A program made the position numbers and the translations under genes. Positions 1 to 11,397 of a DNA stretch of 64,000 bases are shown piece by piece (positions within the stretch are counted from its first letter, which is position 1; the number at the start of each line of letters is the position of its first letter). Where the stretch lies: contig CM043971.1 of assembly GCA_014529385.2 (NCBI GenBank), positions 54,225,209 to 54,289,208 on the forward strand. Direction: 5' to 3'. This stretch comes from Adiantum capillus-veneris (Eukaryota > Streptophyta > Polypodiopsida > Polypodiales > Pteridaceae). The notes under the pieces are model-generated. The model was given only the letters and a program-made list of their open reading frames with translations, did no database searches and was not told the DNA's origin.

Positions 1-1200
1 GAGAAACTCTATAAGGAGGTTTGTTAGGCGGTGAACTTCCTGGAAGAAGTTCAATTGCATGGTCATCATTACCTCGTTTAGGAGGTAGCTCACAAGGGAT
101 GTCGTCAATAAAAACATCTTGAAACCCCTTGAGAAAATTGCATAACTCTAATTCCTTTTGGTTGCTTTTATTTTCTTTTGTTAAAGCATTAGGTTCATTT
201 TGAGAATCTTTAACAAAAATCATGTACATGGAAATAGAGCTCTTTATTGACTTGTTGAAAGCTGGTGTATGCACAATGGGGATGGTGTTACCCATTTCCT
301 TAGCATCTATATACATGTCTTTTTCCCTGAACTTAAAGGAGATTCTCCTTTCAGGAAATTTAACATCGGCAGCCAGGAGGTCAAACCATGGTGCCCCTAG
401 GATTACATCCTCATGCTTGAGAGGAGAGATAAAGAAGTCCTCTTTGTCCACATAGCCTTGGACATGAAGCCTCAATTTCCCAATTAAGGGAGTGACTGAA
501 GCTTCTTGCCCCTTGAAGGCACTGTCTGGGGGTAGGACATCTCCCATCTCGTAGGATTGTATGCCTAGCTTGGTGGCTAACTCCATAGATATAAAATTGT
601 GAGTAGAACCAGGGTCAAAGAGAATAAAAGCATCATATTCTCTTACCTTTCCCCAAGCATGGCATAGAGTAGATCCTTTGTGGTGAGTTTGGTGAGTCTC
701 CTCCTCTTGGATTTCAACCAAGGAAGCTCTAGGAGGATCTTGGCAGTTGTTCTTTTGGGGACAAGCGCGGTACGCATGCCCTTGTTCACCGCACTTGAAA
801 CACCGGTTATCCTTACGATAACGCTCAAGCTCTACAGGAGAGAGTTTATTCTTACCTTTGTAAACTCCCTTACCTTTAGCTTTGTTGGAGTTGCCCTTAG
901 GAGACTTTTGGACATTGTCCTTCCCCTTAGGCTCATTGGAACCGTTGTCTTCCAGAGGCGTATTATTTATTTTAGCCCCCGTTTGGAAATTGATTCGAGA
1001 GGCTACCATAGTGTGGTGTATTACCGTCGATATGGTACGTGGACTTTGGGAGTTGACATACTCCGCCATTTCTTCAGTTAAGCCCGCACAAAAATGTTGC
1101 TTTTGCTCTCCAAAATCCAACTTTTTGAAGACAGTGGCTTTGAGTTGTAGGTCCCAAAACTTGTCTACATATTTGTGGATGGATTCATTGGGAGAGAGCT
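1..1200 (-). pseudogene. Element L: zinc knuckle, aspartic protease and start of RT (Ty3/gypsy)
   Basis: Read on the minus strand. A CCHC zinc knuckle, CFKCGEQGHAYRAC, lies at about 765-808. It is followed at about 600-640 by a retropepsin core, LFDPGSTHNFIS; DPGS is a common variant of the D-[ST]-G-A motif in plant gypsy elements. The ILGAPWF-type flap partner follows near 400. The region then leads into the RT entry sequence (DHAIELLPGSSPPNKPPYR) at the left edge, where the element leaves the window. The order gag, knuckle, protease, RT is that of a Ty3/gypsy polyprotein. The reading frame shifts relative to the gag upstream near 1200, so the polyprotein is broken unless frameshifting is used. 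Confidence 0.85.
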
Positions 1201-2247
1201 TTAAGCTTCGCCATTCGGTGAGTACTTGTTCTTTGGCATCGGTGGCCAAAACTGCTTCATAATGGAAGCTCTTAAAGCTTTCCATGTTCGTGGAGCTTCA
1301 CCGTTGGCTCGTAGGCTAGACCACCATTGTCTGGCGGACTTTTGAAACTGCATAGCTACATGGCGTAGCTTAGAGGATTCCGTGAAGCCCTCATCTCCAA
1401 ACACCGCATCGAATTGTTGGATAAAGGCCAAGACTTTGTCCATAGCACCAAAGGTGCCATCATAGGTAAGGTAAGAGATGCTCTTCCCTCCCCCTTTGAA
1501 TTTCTTCAGCTTGGACGACCTCTTCCATGCGGCATAGGATTTCCTATGGCCTCTTCTTTTTGATGGTTCAAAGGTTGCACCATCACTTTCTTCAGAAGGT
1601 GAAGAATTTGAAGAAGGTGGAGAAGAGGGTGACCTCTTTCTCGCCTTTTTCTTGTCTTGATCTTTGTCGTCTTCACCATAGCTTTCATAAGAGGAAGAGG
1701 ATGAAGAAGATGGAGAAGAGGGTGTCCTCTTTCTCGCCTTTTTCTTCTCTTGCTTTTTATCATCCCTCTTTGAATTGTGGTGAGGAGAAGAATACAATGG
1801 TCTTCTCCGCTTTGGTGGTGATGGAGAGCGTTTAGCCCGCCGTCTTCATGGAGCCATCTCCGTCGAGGTGGCGGGAGACTCGCTTCTTTCTCGTTCCTTT
1901 GGTGGAGGCTCTTGAGTTCTCCTTTGGCAAGGAGATGCATCATCAAGAAGTAAATTCTTGAGCCCTTCATATGGATTCTCTTCTTCTTCCCGAATCGGAG
2001 AGAGACCTCTTTTGGTAGTCTCACAAGGAGGCTTCCTAGGTGTTCTCTCGTCATGGTGATGAGCTTGGAGAATCCCGTGAGCACGGAGCTGCCGTTGCAC
2101 TTCACTTTGGAGAGATGGATTGCCCATGGCTTGTTGAAGCCTAGAAACAAGATAGTTAACAAGCATTGAAGCATCATTAGTAGCTTGCTCATGAGCAAAA
2201 TCAAAGTTATCAACATTAATTTCACTCTCTTTACTATTGTCAGCCAT
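1201..2247 (-). pseudogene. Element L: gag
   Basis: Minus-strand gag from ATG at 2247, read in one frame to 1201 with a single in-frame stop at 1846-1848. The N-terminal part (2247-1849) is hydrophilic. The middle has two copies of a basic/Ser-rich block of about 25 residues (KKKARKR[TS]PSSP...), which looks like an internal duplication of an SR-like stretch. The C-terminal part (about 1530-1210) is the retrotransposon gag fold, with the signature FQKSARQWWSSL and an AFI..FDAVFGDEG segment. The frame shifts at about 1200 into the zinc knuckle and protease. The start is chosen as the first ATG about 400 bp downstream of the PBS. The single stop suggests moderate age. Confidence 0.8.
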
Positions 2248-2651
2248 TCTAACAACTTTTAGGTGTAAACTTTTTAGGTGTACTTTGGCACTTCAAGCCC
2301 TAGTTGCTACTCCTCTTTACCCCTTTAGAAAAAGCACTCAAGCTACTGTACCCGCGGCTCGAATACCATTAATTGCAAGGAATAGAAGAGAGGGTCTTTC
2401 AACACCAAAACAGCACCGGCTCCTGTCAAGCTTCTAATAGCTCAATAGTGGTTAAGCCGTAGACAAGCCCCGTAGAACTCCACTATTAACACCATACCTC
2501 TCGACGGTGATGCCCCGTTAACTGCACAAAGGCAGGCGCACTGCAAGGCTAAAAAATCCCTATTCTACTTACTCACAGGCAATTATTAATACCAACCATT
2601 TGTAGCTAGCTTGAAGACCTCCCTTCTTGAGCAAGAAAAGAGAAACCTTGA
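2248..2651 (-). other. Element L 5' leader
   Basis: Untranslated interval between the PBS and the gag ATG of the minus-strand element. No coding signal or repeat seen. Confidence 0.6.
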
Positions 2652-2661
2652 GCTCTGATAC
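2652..2661 (-). other. Element L primer-binding site
   Basis: On the minus strand the sequence is GTATCAGAGC, ten bases matching the initiator tRNA-Met complement (TGGTATCAGAGC). It starts three bases inside the LTR end, the usual position for minus-strand priming. Confidence 0.7.
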
Positions 2662-2664
2662 TTT

Positions 2665-4190
2665 TGTAACATTTAATGGCCTAATAACTTGTGTGTAGCG
2701 GAAATGAGCATGAACATAGTGGGCATTTCATTAGAATAGATTCCTAATGAGAATTACAAGAGTGCTTGGGTGGAGAGAGCAACAAAAAGCATAACACCTA
2801 GTTAGATATCATCGACAATACTTTCAAAAGAGAGAGAAATTAAGCTAATGACAACAGTTGAGCACCGGATTTGCATGGAGTCGGTCCCCCCTCCAAAAGG
2901 CTTTGTATTATGGTTTCTCCCATCAAGAGAGACATTGTACAATACAATTCTTTGTGTTCCTTCAAGACTAGCTAGTGCAATGAAGATGAAAGCTTCATGC
3001 ACTAAGAAAACACTTAGAAAACACAACTTGAATTATCCCCATTCTGAGACCCAAGACCTCACACACCTTTGAAGATGGTGAGAGCTAGCAGGGTATGAGA
3101 GTAGATTGAGAGGAAGAAGGAGTATCTTACGAGAAAGATGTACATCTCCTCACATAATCACTCATATTAGCATAGCTTAGCTTAGTAATTAGCTTGGTAG
3201 AGGATATGAGCATGCATTGAAGCTTGGCTCTTGGTTGGATTTGCATCCACATGCCAAGAGAGTGTTGATGTAGGCCTCTATCTCACAAGCTTGGAGTAGG
3301 TGATGAGTTCTCCATTAAAGCTTGGGAAGAGATGGTCTTCTCTTTCTTCACACATGAGCTTGTGTGAGTGTGTGTGTGTGTGTGATAATGCCTTACAAAA
3401 ATCAGCCCCCTCTCTCTCTTGGGCGAGCCCCCTTGCTATTTGCTCTTGCTCCAGCCTCATTGGCCCTCCCCAAGTCAAGCCAATCACAATTAAGCAGCAT
3501 AAGTGATAGCCTTTTGACATGTGTCCCCCTTTCCCCTTTTGTGAGAGATTTAGGTAATTAAATAATTAAACTAAACTCTCATTGGACCCTTTGCCTCCTG
3601 GACAATAGGAATCAGGCAAGCCATTGGGCTCCTGAATGCTCATTGGACCCCTTGGGATACTGCCCAATAGTCTTCTAGGAGACTTAATTCTCATTGGTTT
3701 CTTTTATTAAATGTTTTTAAATTAATTAAACTACATTTACTCTAGCTTAATTCTCATTGGTCCACTTCAAGGGTCATCCAATAGAAACTGGGCACACCTT
3801 GTGGGCATCTGGCCTAGGGCGCTGACATGTGTCCCTCATTCCCTTTGTGTAAAGGGAGCCTGTGTGTGTGTGACTTTCTCTCTCATCCCCTAGAAGAAGG
3901 ACTCGCCCCCTCCCATGTAGGGATATGCATTGACTTTGGAGAGCACACAAAGCATCCAATTCCCCCTAAGCTTTAACCCTTTGGACACAACCTTTGAATT
4001 TTGGAACCTTAGCATTTTGAAAGTCTTAATGGACTGAACCTTAGGGTCTTTTTAGCCCATTGGTGCACATGGATCTTTTGCAGATGGGCCCCCCTTTGGA
4101 TCCCTATTTTCCCTCCTTTGGATCCCTACTGTGGCCGGTCTGCTAGCTTAACCAATATTCTAGCATTTTCTCCCCTGGCACTTCCCCACA
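2665..4190 (-). repeat. Element L 5' LTR
   Basis: About 1.5 kb bounded by TGTGGGG...TTACA on the minus strand (TG...CA ends), directly adjacent to the PBS. The partner 3' LTR would lie outside the window to the left. It is homologous in inverted orientation to 4191-5368 over most of its length. The outer end borders TTAAA at 4191-4195, a predicted target-site duplication that cannot be checked here. Confidence 0.7.
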
Positions 4191-5368
4191 TTAAATGATT
4201 AGTTTAATATGAGAAAATCATTTAGGAGAATTAGATATTGATTATTATGACAACTAAGGTGCTTGAGCACCAAATGTCAAAAGGATCCCTACAAAGAGGG
4301 GGGTGAGCCCTTTTCTTAGGGGCTAGAGAGAGAACACACGCACACACTCTCAAGGAAAGCCCAAGCTTAAAGAGGCAACAGGGACACATGTCAAGCCCTA
4401 CCCATGTTACCTCCATGAGGTGCTTGAACTCTATTGGCTAGGATTAAAAAGGCTCCAATGATAATTTACAACAACTATCTAATTGTTTTTGCATTTATCA
4501 AGTCCTCTCTCTCAAAGGGGAAAGGGGGGGCACTTGTCCCAAGACTACACCTATTGCTAGAAATGGCTCAAGCTTGTGATTGGCTAGGCTTGGCATGAGC
4601 CAAGGAGCTTCAATGATGAGCTAGAAGAGGGGGTCGACCTAGCAAGGAGGGGGGTTGCTTAGGGGGTATACTCACCCACACACACTCACAAAAACTCTCA
4701 TTGTGTGCTATGCAAAGGCAAGAGCTCCCTCTCCTTCTCCAAGCAAGTAGAGGTTGAGAGCCTACACTAACACTCTTGGTTATGGAGTGCAAATCCAACC
4801 AAGATCCATGCTTCAATGCTTAAGCTTGCCATCTCCTTCTTCTTCATGACTATGCTATTATGTATGCTAGCAACAAGAGTTATGATAAGTGAGGAACTAA
4901 TTCTTTCTCCTACGAAATGTTTCTTCTTCCTCTTCCCTACCCTCATTCCCTGCTAGCTCTCTCCACCTTCGAAGGTGTTTGAGGTCTTGGGACTGAGGCT
5001 TGGGATAGTTAAAGCTTTCTTCAAGTTTATGTTATGTTTGTGATGCATGAAGCTTTCCATCTTCATCGCATCACCTAGGTCACAAGGAACACAAAGATTG
5101 TATTGTAACAAGTCTCTCTTAATGAGAAATCATAATACAAATGCCTATTGGAGGGGGGACCGGCTACACATAAATCAGGTCCTCAATTGTTGTCATGTTC
5201 TTTAAATTCTCTCTCTTGCAAAAGTATTGTTCATGCCAAGTTAACTAATTGTTATGATTATGTTGCTATCTTCAATTATGTTCACCCGCTATGCTCACAA
5301 AGTCATTTCTCAAAAGTACTCTCATTAATTTCCGCTACTCTCAAATTAAATAGGCCAATTCCATTACA
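4191..5368 (+). repeat. Related LTR remnant, head to head with the L LTR
   Basis: Plus-strand sequence homologous to the L LTR read in the opposite direction. Shared blocks include the GACATGTGTCCC motif, the GTAGGGAT block, the AGCTAGCAGGGA block, the AAGCTTCATGC block, the GGGGGGACCGG block and the TCCGCTAC segment before the 3' end. It ends ATTACA and is followed by ATGTATCACCGAGAG, a decayed version of the same PBS context. The first 200 bp or so of the LTR are missing. This fits interruption by the L insertion, with the rest lying beyond L, off-window. Confidence 0.6.
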
Positions 5369-7315
5369 ATATGTATCACCGAGAGAAAAGAGACCAAATG
5401 GATAGAGTCATTCATTTCATATTTTCTTTTTCTTACATTTTAGTAGAATTACAATGTTAGTCACTATGCACGAAACCTGAACAACATGGCTCATTAGATC
5501 AAGCTTTAGGTTTTAATTATTGGTAATAAAGCCAATTGGCTAGAGTCAATCGCCATCCCTTTATCAAGATGGACGAGCTCTTCAGTCGTATCTCGCTTCT
5601 CTTTTGCCAAGTTCTTTTTGCTCTTTGCTTGTCTCACCATCATACGGTCCAATAGGCTCGGCTAGTTCCTCTTGCATCTCCATCGGTGGGCAGTGTTTTT
5701 CTTTAGTCTTCTCTAGCTATGGTTTGTTTGTCAATCCTTGTGTCTTCTCTTGCCAGCACTTTGACATAGCATGAATAATCTTCCTTTTTTGCTTCTCATC
5801 AAGATGGACATGCTTCTGCTTTTCGATATTGGGAGCGTGCCTTTGCCTCTCTCTTTGTTCCCTTTTTTGTGTAGCCCAATACTCTCGTAAGCAACCCGTG
5901 AACTCCTTATGAAACTCTATACTGGTGGTACAAAGTTGGGCCAGGAATACTTGCAAAGTAATATCTTAAGGCATGTACATGCATCCATAAAAACCACAAA
6001 GAAGAGCTCAATGCATCAAGACAACAAAACATCATCACACAATTCATGAGTCCTAAATGAAGGGACCATTTACAACAAACACAAGTGAATAATTCATGAG
6101 GCTTGATGATGAGCAAGCAAGGAAATTTTGAACATGGAAGGATTGGGCTTTAAGTTACTCAAAAGTGGAGTTTTTTGCTTCCTATAGTATAAGCTTATGT
6201 GTTAAATAAAAGTGATGGTTCCCTTTTGTTTGATGAATGAGCACGACAATATGAATAGCAATGGATGCGATTATGCTTTCATTTCTAAGTTTTTAAATCT
6301 TGAAAATTGGACTTGAGTTTGTGATGTGGTGCACCATTTTATGAATAATTCCTGACTTAATCATCAATCAATTGATTTTCTATTGAAAAAAAGACAAATA
6401 TATTCTTTCAAAATCCAAAAAAGCATAAGATTTTAAATAACAATACATAAGATCTGCACAATCAATGACATCTTTCCACCAAACAAATAAACAAAGATAT
6501 TGAGGATTGTGGAAAGAAGAGCATCCATCCTTTCCATCACTTCCGTATTCATTGCCCACTCTCTTATGTCCAATCAAAATTTTCTCTTTTTGAAAGTATA
6601 GCAAACAAGGCGAAAATTCACTATGGCCTACATAAGGCTATTGAGAAGAATTTCATAATAAGAGGCTTTTTTGTAAACAAGAAAATAGAGAGTGACACTT
6701 ATATTTTAAAACATATCATAATAATATATTATGTTTTTTTTAAAAATGTAACAATGGACTATTTAAATTACAATATATTCCAAAAGCATAAAAAATAATG
6801 ACTAAACTAGTATTCAATGACACTCTTTAAAGAGAGAGAGGTACACAAATGTCAACACCTCTCACAAGGACTTAGAAGATATATATATATACATATATAT
6901 TGCTATGTGGCACTAGTCTGCAAGCTTTATCCAATGGTCCACAATTGCACCAAATCCAACGCTTTATTAAGGACTCTTTATGTAGTCCAAAAACAAAGTG
7001 AAAGGGGATGAGAAAGATTGTCTTTGACATGCTATTCAATGCCCCTCTTTAAAGAGAGAGGTACAAAAATTTCAGCACCCTCTCCTCATGACTAAGTGGC
7101 ACGATGCATTTAAGAGGGGGTTGAGGGATCAATGGATGGGAACTCCACGTGCGGCTGTCAAGGTGATCATTAGAAAATTTCGGAGGTCATTTGGAGGGCC
7201 TTGTAAGAAATTGTATTTCTCTCTCTAGAAACTTTTTTTTAAATGCACTTGCATCTTGTGAGTACGTCCAAAAGGACAACCAGACACTCTAAAAAGTAGA
7301 TTTATATTTCCAATC
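5369..7315. other. Degenerate intergenic/retroelement-derived DNA
   Basis: No recognisable gene. If the LTR remnant before it is real, the first part is the decayed interior of a plus-strand relative of L. A short Lys/Glu/Arg-rich minus-strand ORF (5717-5956) has no recognised domain. An (AT)n run lies at about 6879-6901. Two similar stretches with a CTTTAAAGAGAGAG core occur near 6820-6870 and 7035-7085. A block near 7184-7215 is matched in inverse by 8170-8205 on the other side of the foldback. Confidence 0.5.
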
Positions 7316-8060
7316 GTCCTTGAAAACGGTCACTTTTTTATTTAATGCGAGCGTCTTTTTCAGGAGGCAGGTGCGGCGCATTCACTGCAGCTTACGTCAT
7401 CACTGGAACTTGAAAAGTCACAAACTGTCAAATAGTGATAGATTTTGAGTCTTTTGACACCACCAATGCATCTGGAAGCCAAAATACCCTAAAAATGAAT
7501 GTCTACTTGTCTCATTCCGACATCCGGAGAGGCAAAAAATGTCAAAAAACCCCAAAAAATGGGCTTTTTACTTAAGGCGTGCGAGGAGGCATTCTAAAAT
7601 TTTAGAATGCCCCCCTGCGCGCCGTTAGTACAAAGCTCCTTTTAGTGGTTTTTGGACATTTATCTTTCAAGAAATCCCCTTTTGAGAGGTTTTTGATATT
7701 TTCCTCTCAAAAAGCTCCCTAAAAAGAGGAAAAAATGGGCTTTTTACTAACGGCGCGCGGGGAGGCATTCCAACATTTTGGAATGGCCCCTCGCGCGTCG
7801 TTAGTAAAATGTTCTTTTAGGGGTTTTTGACATTTTTTTCTTCTTTGGATGTCGGAGCGAGGCAATTGGACATTCATTTATAGGATATTTGGGCGTTCTG
7901 GACGCATTGACAGTATCAAAAGTTTCAAAATCTTCCACCACTTGATAGTTTTGTGACTTTTTGAGTTCTAGTGATGACGTAAGCCATAGCAAATGCACCG
8001 CATCTACCTTTTGAAAAAGGTGCTCGCATTAAATAAAAGAGAGTGATCGTCTTCAAGGAC
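7316..8060. mobile_element. Foldback (inverted-repeat) element
   Basis: The two halves are imperfect reverse complements along nearly their whole length. The outer ends GTCCTTGAAAACGGTCAC (left) and the complement of GTGATCGTCTTCAAGGAC (right) match. So do the GCTTACGTCATCACT blocks and the AATGAATGTC blocks. The centre is a small palindrome near 7679-7714. Each arm contains a further self-complementary GC-rich hairpin of about 75 bp (7563-7640 and 7737-7811). No ORF. This resembles foldback or MITE-like non-autonomous DNA elements. A clear target-site duplication is not seen. Confidence 0.7.
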
Positions 8061-8307
8061 CACTAGATTATTAAATGAGGAGAGGGACACCTTTTATATT
8101 TTTGTTAATATCAATCTATTTTTCTACATAACATAGGCTCTTCTCTCATTGGAGGAGCTTATTTTCCTCTCTCTTCCAAAAGGCCCTCCAAAAGACCTCC
8201 GAAATCTCCTAATGCTACATCATAGTAATACACTCTCTGTTGTGTGCCTTGAGCTTCCTTTGTCTTCTCCAAGATGTGTGTGTTTTTTTGCAATCCTAAT
8301 TCCAACA
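8061..8307 (+). repeat. 3' part of the C1 copia 5' LTR
   Basis: Sequence directly before the C1 primer-binding site, ending TTCCAACA. It should therefore be the end of the 5' LTR. The LTR start is not resolved: the foldback element lies upstream and may be inside the LTR. The CTTTTGGAGGG / CCCTCCAAAAG block here is the inverse of one near 7190. Confidence 0.45.
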
Positions 8308-8309
8308 AT

Positions 8310-8321
8310 TGGTATCAAAGC
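8310..8321 (+). other. C1 primer-binding site
   Basis: TGGTATCAAAGC, one mismatch from the initiator tRNA-Met complement typical of plant Ty1/copia elements. It is two bases after the LTR end and about 340 bp before the gag ATG. Confidence 0.8.
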
Positions 8322-8663
8322 AGGTTGCATCCTCCCGGGCTTAGTCGCCAGCAGCTCCAACACACACCTGCTCACTTTATTCAAATTTTCTGAGCTTTGG
8401 TGAGAGTTTGTAGGTCAACAAATATTTTGGAAGATGCTCAAAGAGATCAATCTGCTCAAAATTTTTGTTTTAGGCTCATTTCAGTCTCCATTTCTACTAC
8501 AAGAAGTACTACACGTAGGCTATTTCATCAAAATTTTTTCAGTGCCATTTTTTGCATAGCAAGTCCCTTACAATCTTCTACGGTTTGTGCTATATAGCAT
8601 GTGTTGTTCCCGCTTTATTTTTGCTCTTTTTGGGAAATTTTCACATGAGCTGCATCATTTACA

Positions 8664-9700
8664 ATGGCTGACAACAACACAGATGTGTTCAAGATGTTTT
8701 CTACTAAGGATAGATTGGATGGGGACAATTACCCTATGTGGGCTTATATGATGCAACATGTTCTTGTGTCAAAGGGCGGTTGGAACATTGTGCGGGGCAT
8801 TGATGTATGTCCTAGTTCTGTGACGATACAAACAATGTTGAGGATGTTGCAGGTCTTGCTGCTATTAGAGTTGTTTTGCCTACGGTTGAGTAAGCTTGCT
8901 GGGATGTAAAAGATGTGCAGGCTCATGCATTGATTGTGTTGTCTATGAAGCGCACTATTACTCCTCACATTTGTTCAGTGAAATCTGCAAAACAGGCTTG
9001 AGGTATTCTAGCTGGTCTTTATGCAAGTCGCAATGAGGAAAAAATTGCATTGCTATGTAAAGAGCTGGAGTCAAAGATTATGCATGAGGAAGATGACATG
9101 GACACTTTCCTTGTTGGTGTCAAGGATATTAATGAGAAACTTATTTCTATAGGTGAAGTTATCTCAGACAATTTCCTTGTGCAGACTGTTCTTGATGCCT
9201 TGCCAGATTCTTACAAAATTTTTGATAGTATTTGGAGACTTATGACCCAAGGAAATCCTGAACTTGTCAAGTTTGATTCATTGTGCACATTATTGTTGTA
9301 AGAGTCACTTTCCAAAAAAAAGAGGACTATACAGCGTGCAGTTGAACATGCTTTTATTGCTGCTCAAATAAAAGGTGATAACAGCAATGAAACCACTTCT
9401 CATGGTTCTTATCCGAATGGAAAATCACCAGTTTCTAATGCTTCTACTGGCAAAATTTCGTCTAGAAATTTTGGTGATAAGGGTAAAAAGAAGATGCGCT
9501 ACCATTACTGTAAAGCTAATGATCACTTGATCAAGCAGTGTCTTAAGTTGAAGGCTAAAGAGGCTAAGAAGAAAGAGGCTCGGTCCACTACTAATGTTGG
9601 TTGCACTACAAATGCAGCTATTGTTGATTCTTCTGTGAAAGGAGACTGTGATACTGATGTAGAATGAGATTTTAGTACATAGTGTACCTATAATCCTACT
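8664..9700 (+). pseudogene. Element C1: copia gag and zinc knuckle
   Basis: Starts MADNNTDVFKMFSTKDRLDG and continues DNYPMWAYMM, the classic N-terminus of plant copia gag proteins. A frameshift near 8830 and stops near 8907, 9000 and 9300 break it. The middle part (9050-9300) carries the LLCKELESKIMHEEDDMDTF and ISDNFLVQTVLDALPDSY segments of the gag helical domain. A CCHC knuckle, HYCKANDHLIKQC, with its first Cys replaced by His, lies at about 9500-9545. Function when intact: capsid-like particle formation and RNA binding. Not functional here. Confidence 0.85.
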
Positions 9701-9715
9701 TCCCATGATGCATGC

Positions 9716-10532
9716 ATGTCAGTTGTTGTAGATTCATATGTGTGGTATTTTGATAGTGGTGCTACAAAGCACATTACCTCACATCGTGATTTGTTCACCT
9801 CTCTTGAGTTTGCTGTCCCTCATGGGAATTCAATTACTTGTGCCAACAATGCCTCTTATCCGGTTCAAGGAGTTAAAAAGATGTGGTTACTGCTGCAAAT
9901 GGCAGTTCTTTCACACTTGTTGATGCTACTTGGGATCAAGAAGAAGCTTTGCCTGTATCTGCACTTGCTAGACTTGGTCTTTTTGTGAAATTTGTGGATG
10001 ATAGATGTACAGTACATGATCTCATTTTTGGTGAAAAAATTGTTGTATCTAGAATTTCATGCTGTGAGTCGTATAAGCTTTGGGCAAAATTTTGCAAATG
10101 AATTTATGGACTCTGAGGCTATTTTAGATGCAAAACTTTGGCATGCATGTTTGGGACATCTAAATTTTGTCAGTTTGCTGCGTTTGCAAAAATCAGATAT
10201 GGTTGCCTCTTTTTTGCCTCTTCAAACATGGTTGTGAAGGTTGTATTCTGGGTACGATGTAGAGTTTGAAGTTTCCAAAGGATGGAACAGTTAGGGCCAC
10301 ATACAGGTTGCATCTTGTACATAGTGATGTTTGTGGGTCCATGCAAACTCCGTTCTAGGGAAATTACCTTTACTTTGTGACTTTCGTTGATGATTACTCT
10401 AGGCATGCATGGGTATATCCGCTTAAAGCAAAGTCCAATGTTTTTATGTGCTTCAAAAAATTCATGGCTATGGCTGTAAATGTATCTAAATGTACTGTGG
10501 GAACCCTCCATTCTGATTGAGGGGGGAGTATA
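9716..10532 (+). pseudogene. Element C1: protease and start of integrase
   Basis: Begins with the copia protease core VWYFDSGATKHITSH (catalytic DSGA kept) at about 9735-9785. A frameshift follows near 9880. The GAG-pre-integrase motif LWHACLGHLNFVSL is at about 10135-10180. The integrase entry HLVHSDVCGSMQTP and FVTFVDDYSRHAWVYPLK are at about 10310-10430, and the second catalytic region LHSD*GGEYM, with a stop, is at 10505-10533. It is cut exactly at the boundary of the G 3' LTR. The remaining integrase is not found. RT of a copia element in the same orientation resumes at about 62540. Confidence 0.85.
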
Positions 10533-11343
10533 TGTTAGCGGGTTGCGGCAACGGACGTCTGTAGCATAGCCCTTTTGTACTAACATAATGTCAATATGCA
10601 AGGAAGTGAATCGGGATGGGGCACAGAGACCACTTCCTAATCAGAAAATCAATATGCGTCCAATCTCACCGCTCTAGGTCATCACACCTTTTCGGCATCC
10701 AAACAAATTCGGAATGCAAAAAAACTTAAGGAGAGGTATCACAACACCTGGGGCACAATCCTATCAAGTTCTGTCACCATTTGGGAAGGTACATAAATCA
10801 CGATCCATCACAAAAAATGTGCAGAAAATTGAAATATGACTACTTGAAAAGGTCCCACTTACGCAAAGAAACACTTATCCATGGTCAAAACATTAAAAAA
10901 ACCATTTTAACCTTTAAATCAATGCATTTATCTCACAAACAAAGCGTCACGAACCACATCAAAATGGAGAATGGTTATACTTAAAATGTAGAGCAAGAGA
11001 CTAGGAACACAATGTGCTATTCGGAATTGAATTTTGATTACCAGTCTAGGAGAAAAGAGGATTACAATTTGTAACAGCAAGAAGCTCTCACAGTGAACGT
11101 TTTTTCTCTCTACAGCTAATGATATCTCTTTAGTCCAAAACTAAGGGTTCTTACTTAAAGGTTAAGGGAGCTTTCCCACGGCCATTCGGCCACTTACAAG
11201 GGTGTAGACTCAGAGAGGTTGAGAGGGTATGTCAAATTACATTAAAATTACAAATCATCATAAACTGAATTACACGACTTCTTTCAAAAAATTGAGTGAG
11301 TGTTTACGGGGTTTGGTGTGCATCCACCTGTATCCACCAAACA
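10533..11343 (-). repeat. Element G 3' LTR
   Basis: 811 bp with TG...CA ends. The minus strand starts TGTTTGGTGGATACAGG right after a polypurine tract and ends CGCTAACA at 10533. The part at 10533-10889 matches 62067-62486 in the same orientation: GACGGACGTCT, the CCAATCTCACCGCTCTAGG block and the GGGAAGGTACATAAATCAC block are shared. 62067-62486 has an insertion of about 60 bp. Confidence 0.8.
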
Positions 11344-11355
11344 TTCCCCCCTTCC
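11344..11355 (-). other. Element G polypurine tract
   Basis: The minus strand reads GGAAGGGGGGAA directly before the TG of the 3' LTR. This is the plus-strand priming site of the element and fixes both the LTR boundary and the orientation. Confidence 0.8.
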
Positions 11356-11397
11356 TGTTCATTGCATGTCCTTGTGCAATCCATCTCTGAGTGTAAT

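Noticed and set aside
680-1262. Plus-strand ORFs of 126-133 codons
   Set aside because: Antisense shadows of the minus-strand zinc knuckle and gag of element L.
5717-6116. Minus-strand ORFs with Lys/Glu-rich or Cys-rich translations
   Set aside because: No recognised motif, no repeat or homologue in the window; ORFs of this length are expected by chance here.
10533-11343. Direct repeat with 62067-62486 as LTRs of a plus-strand element
   Set aside because: The polypurine tract and PBS are both on the minus strand, so the element reads leftward.
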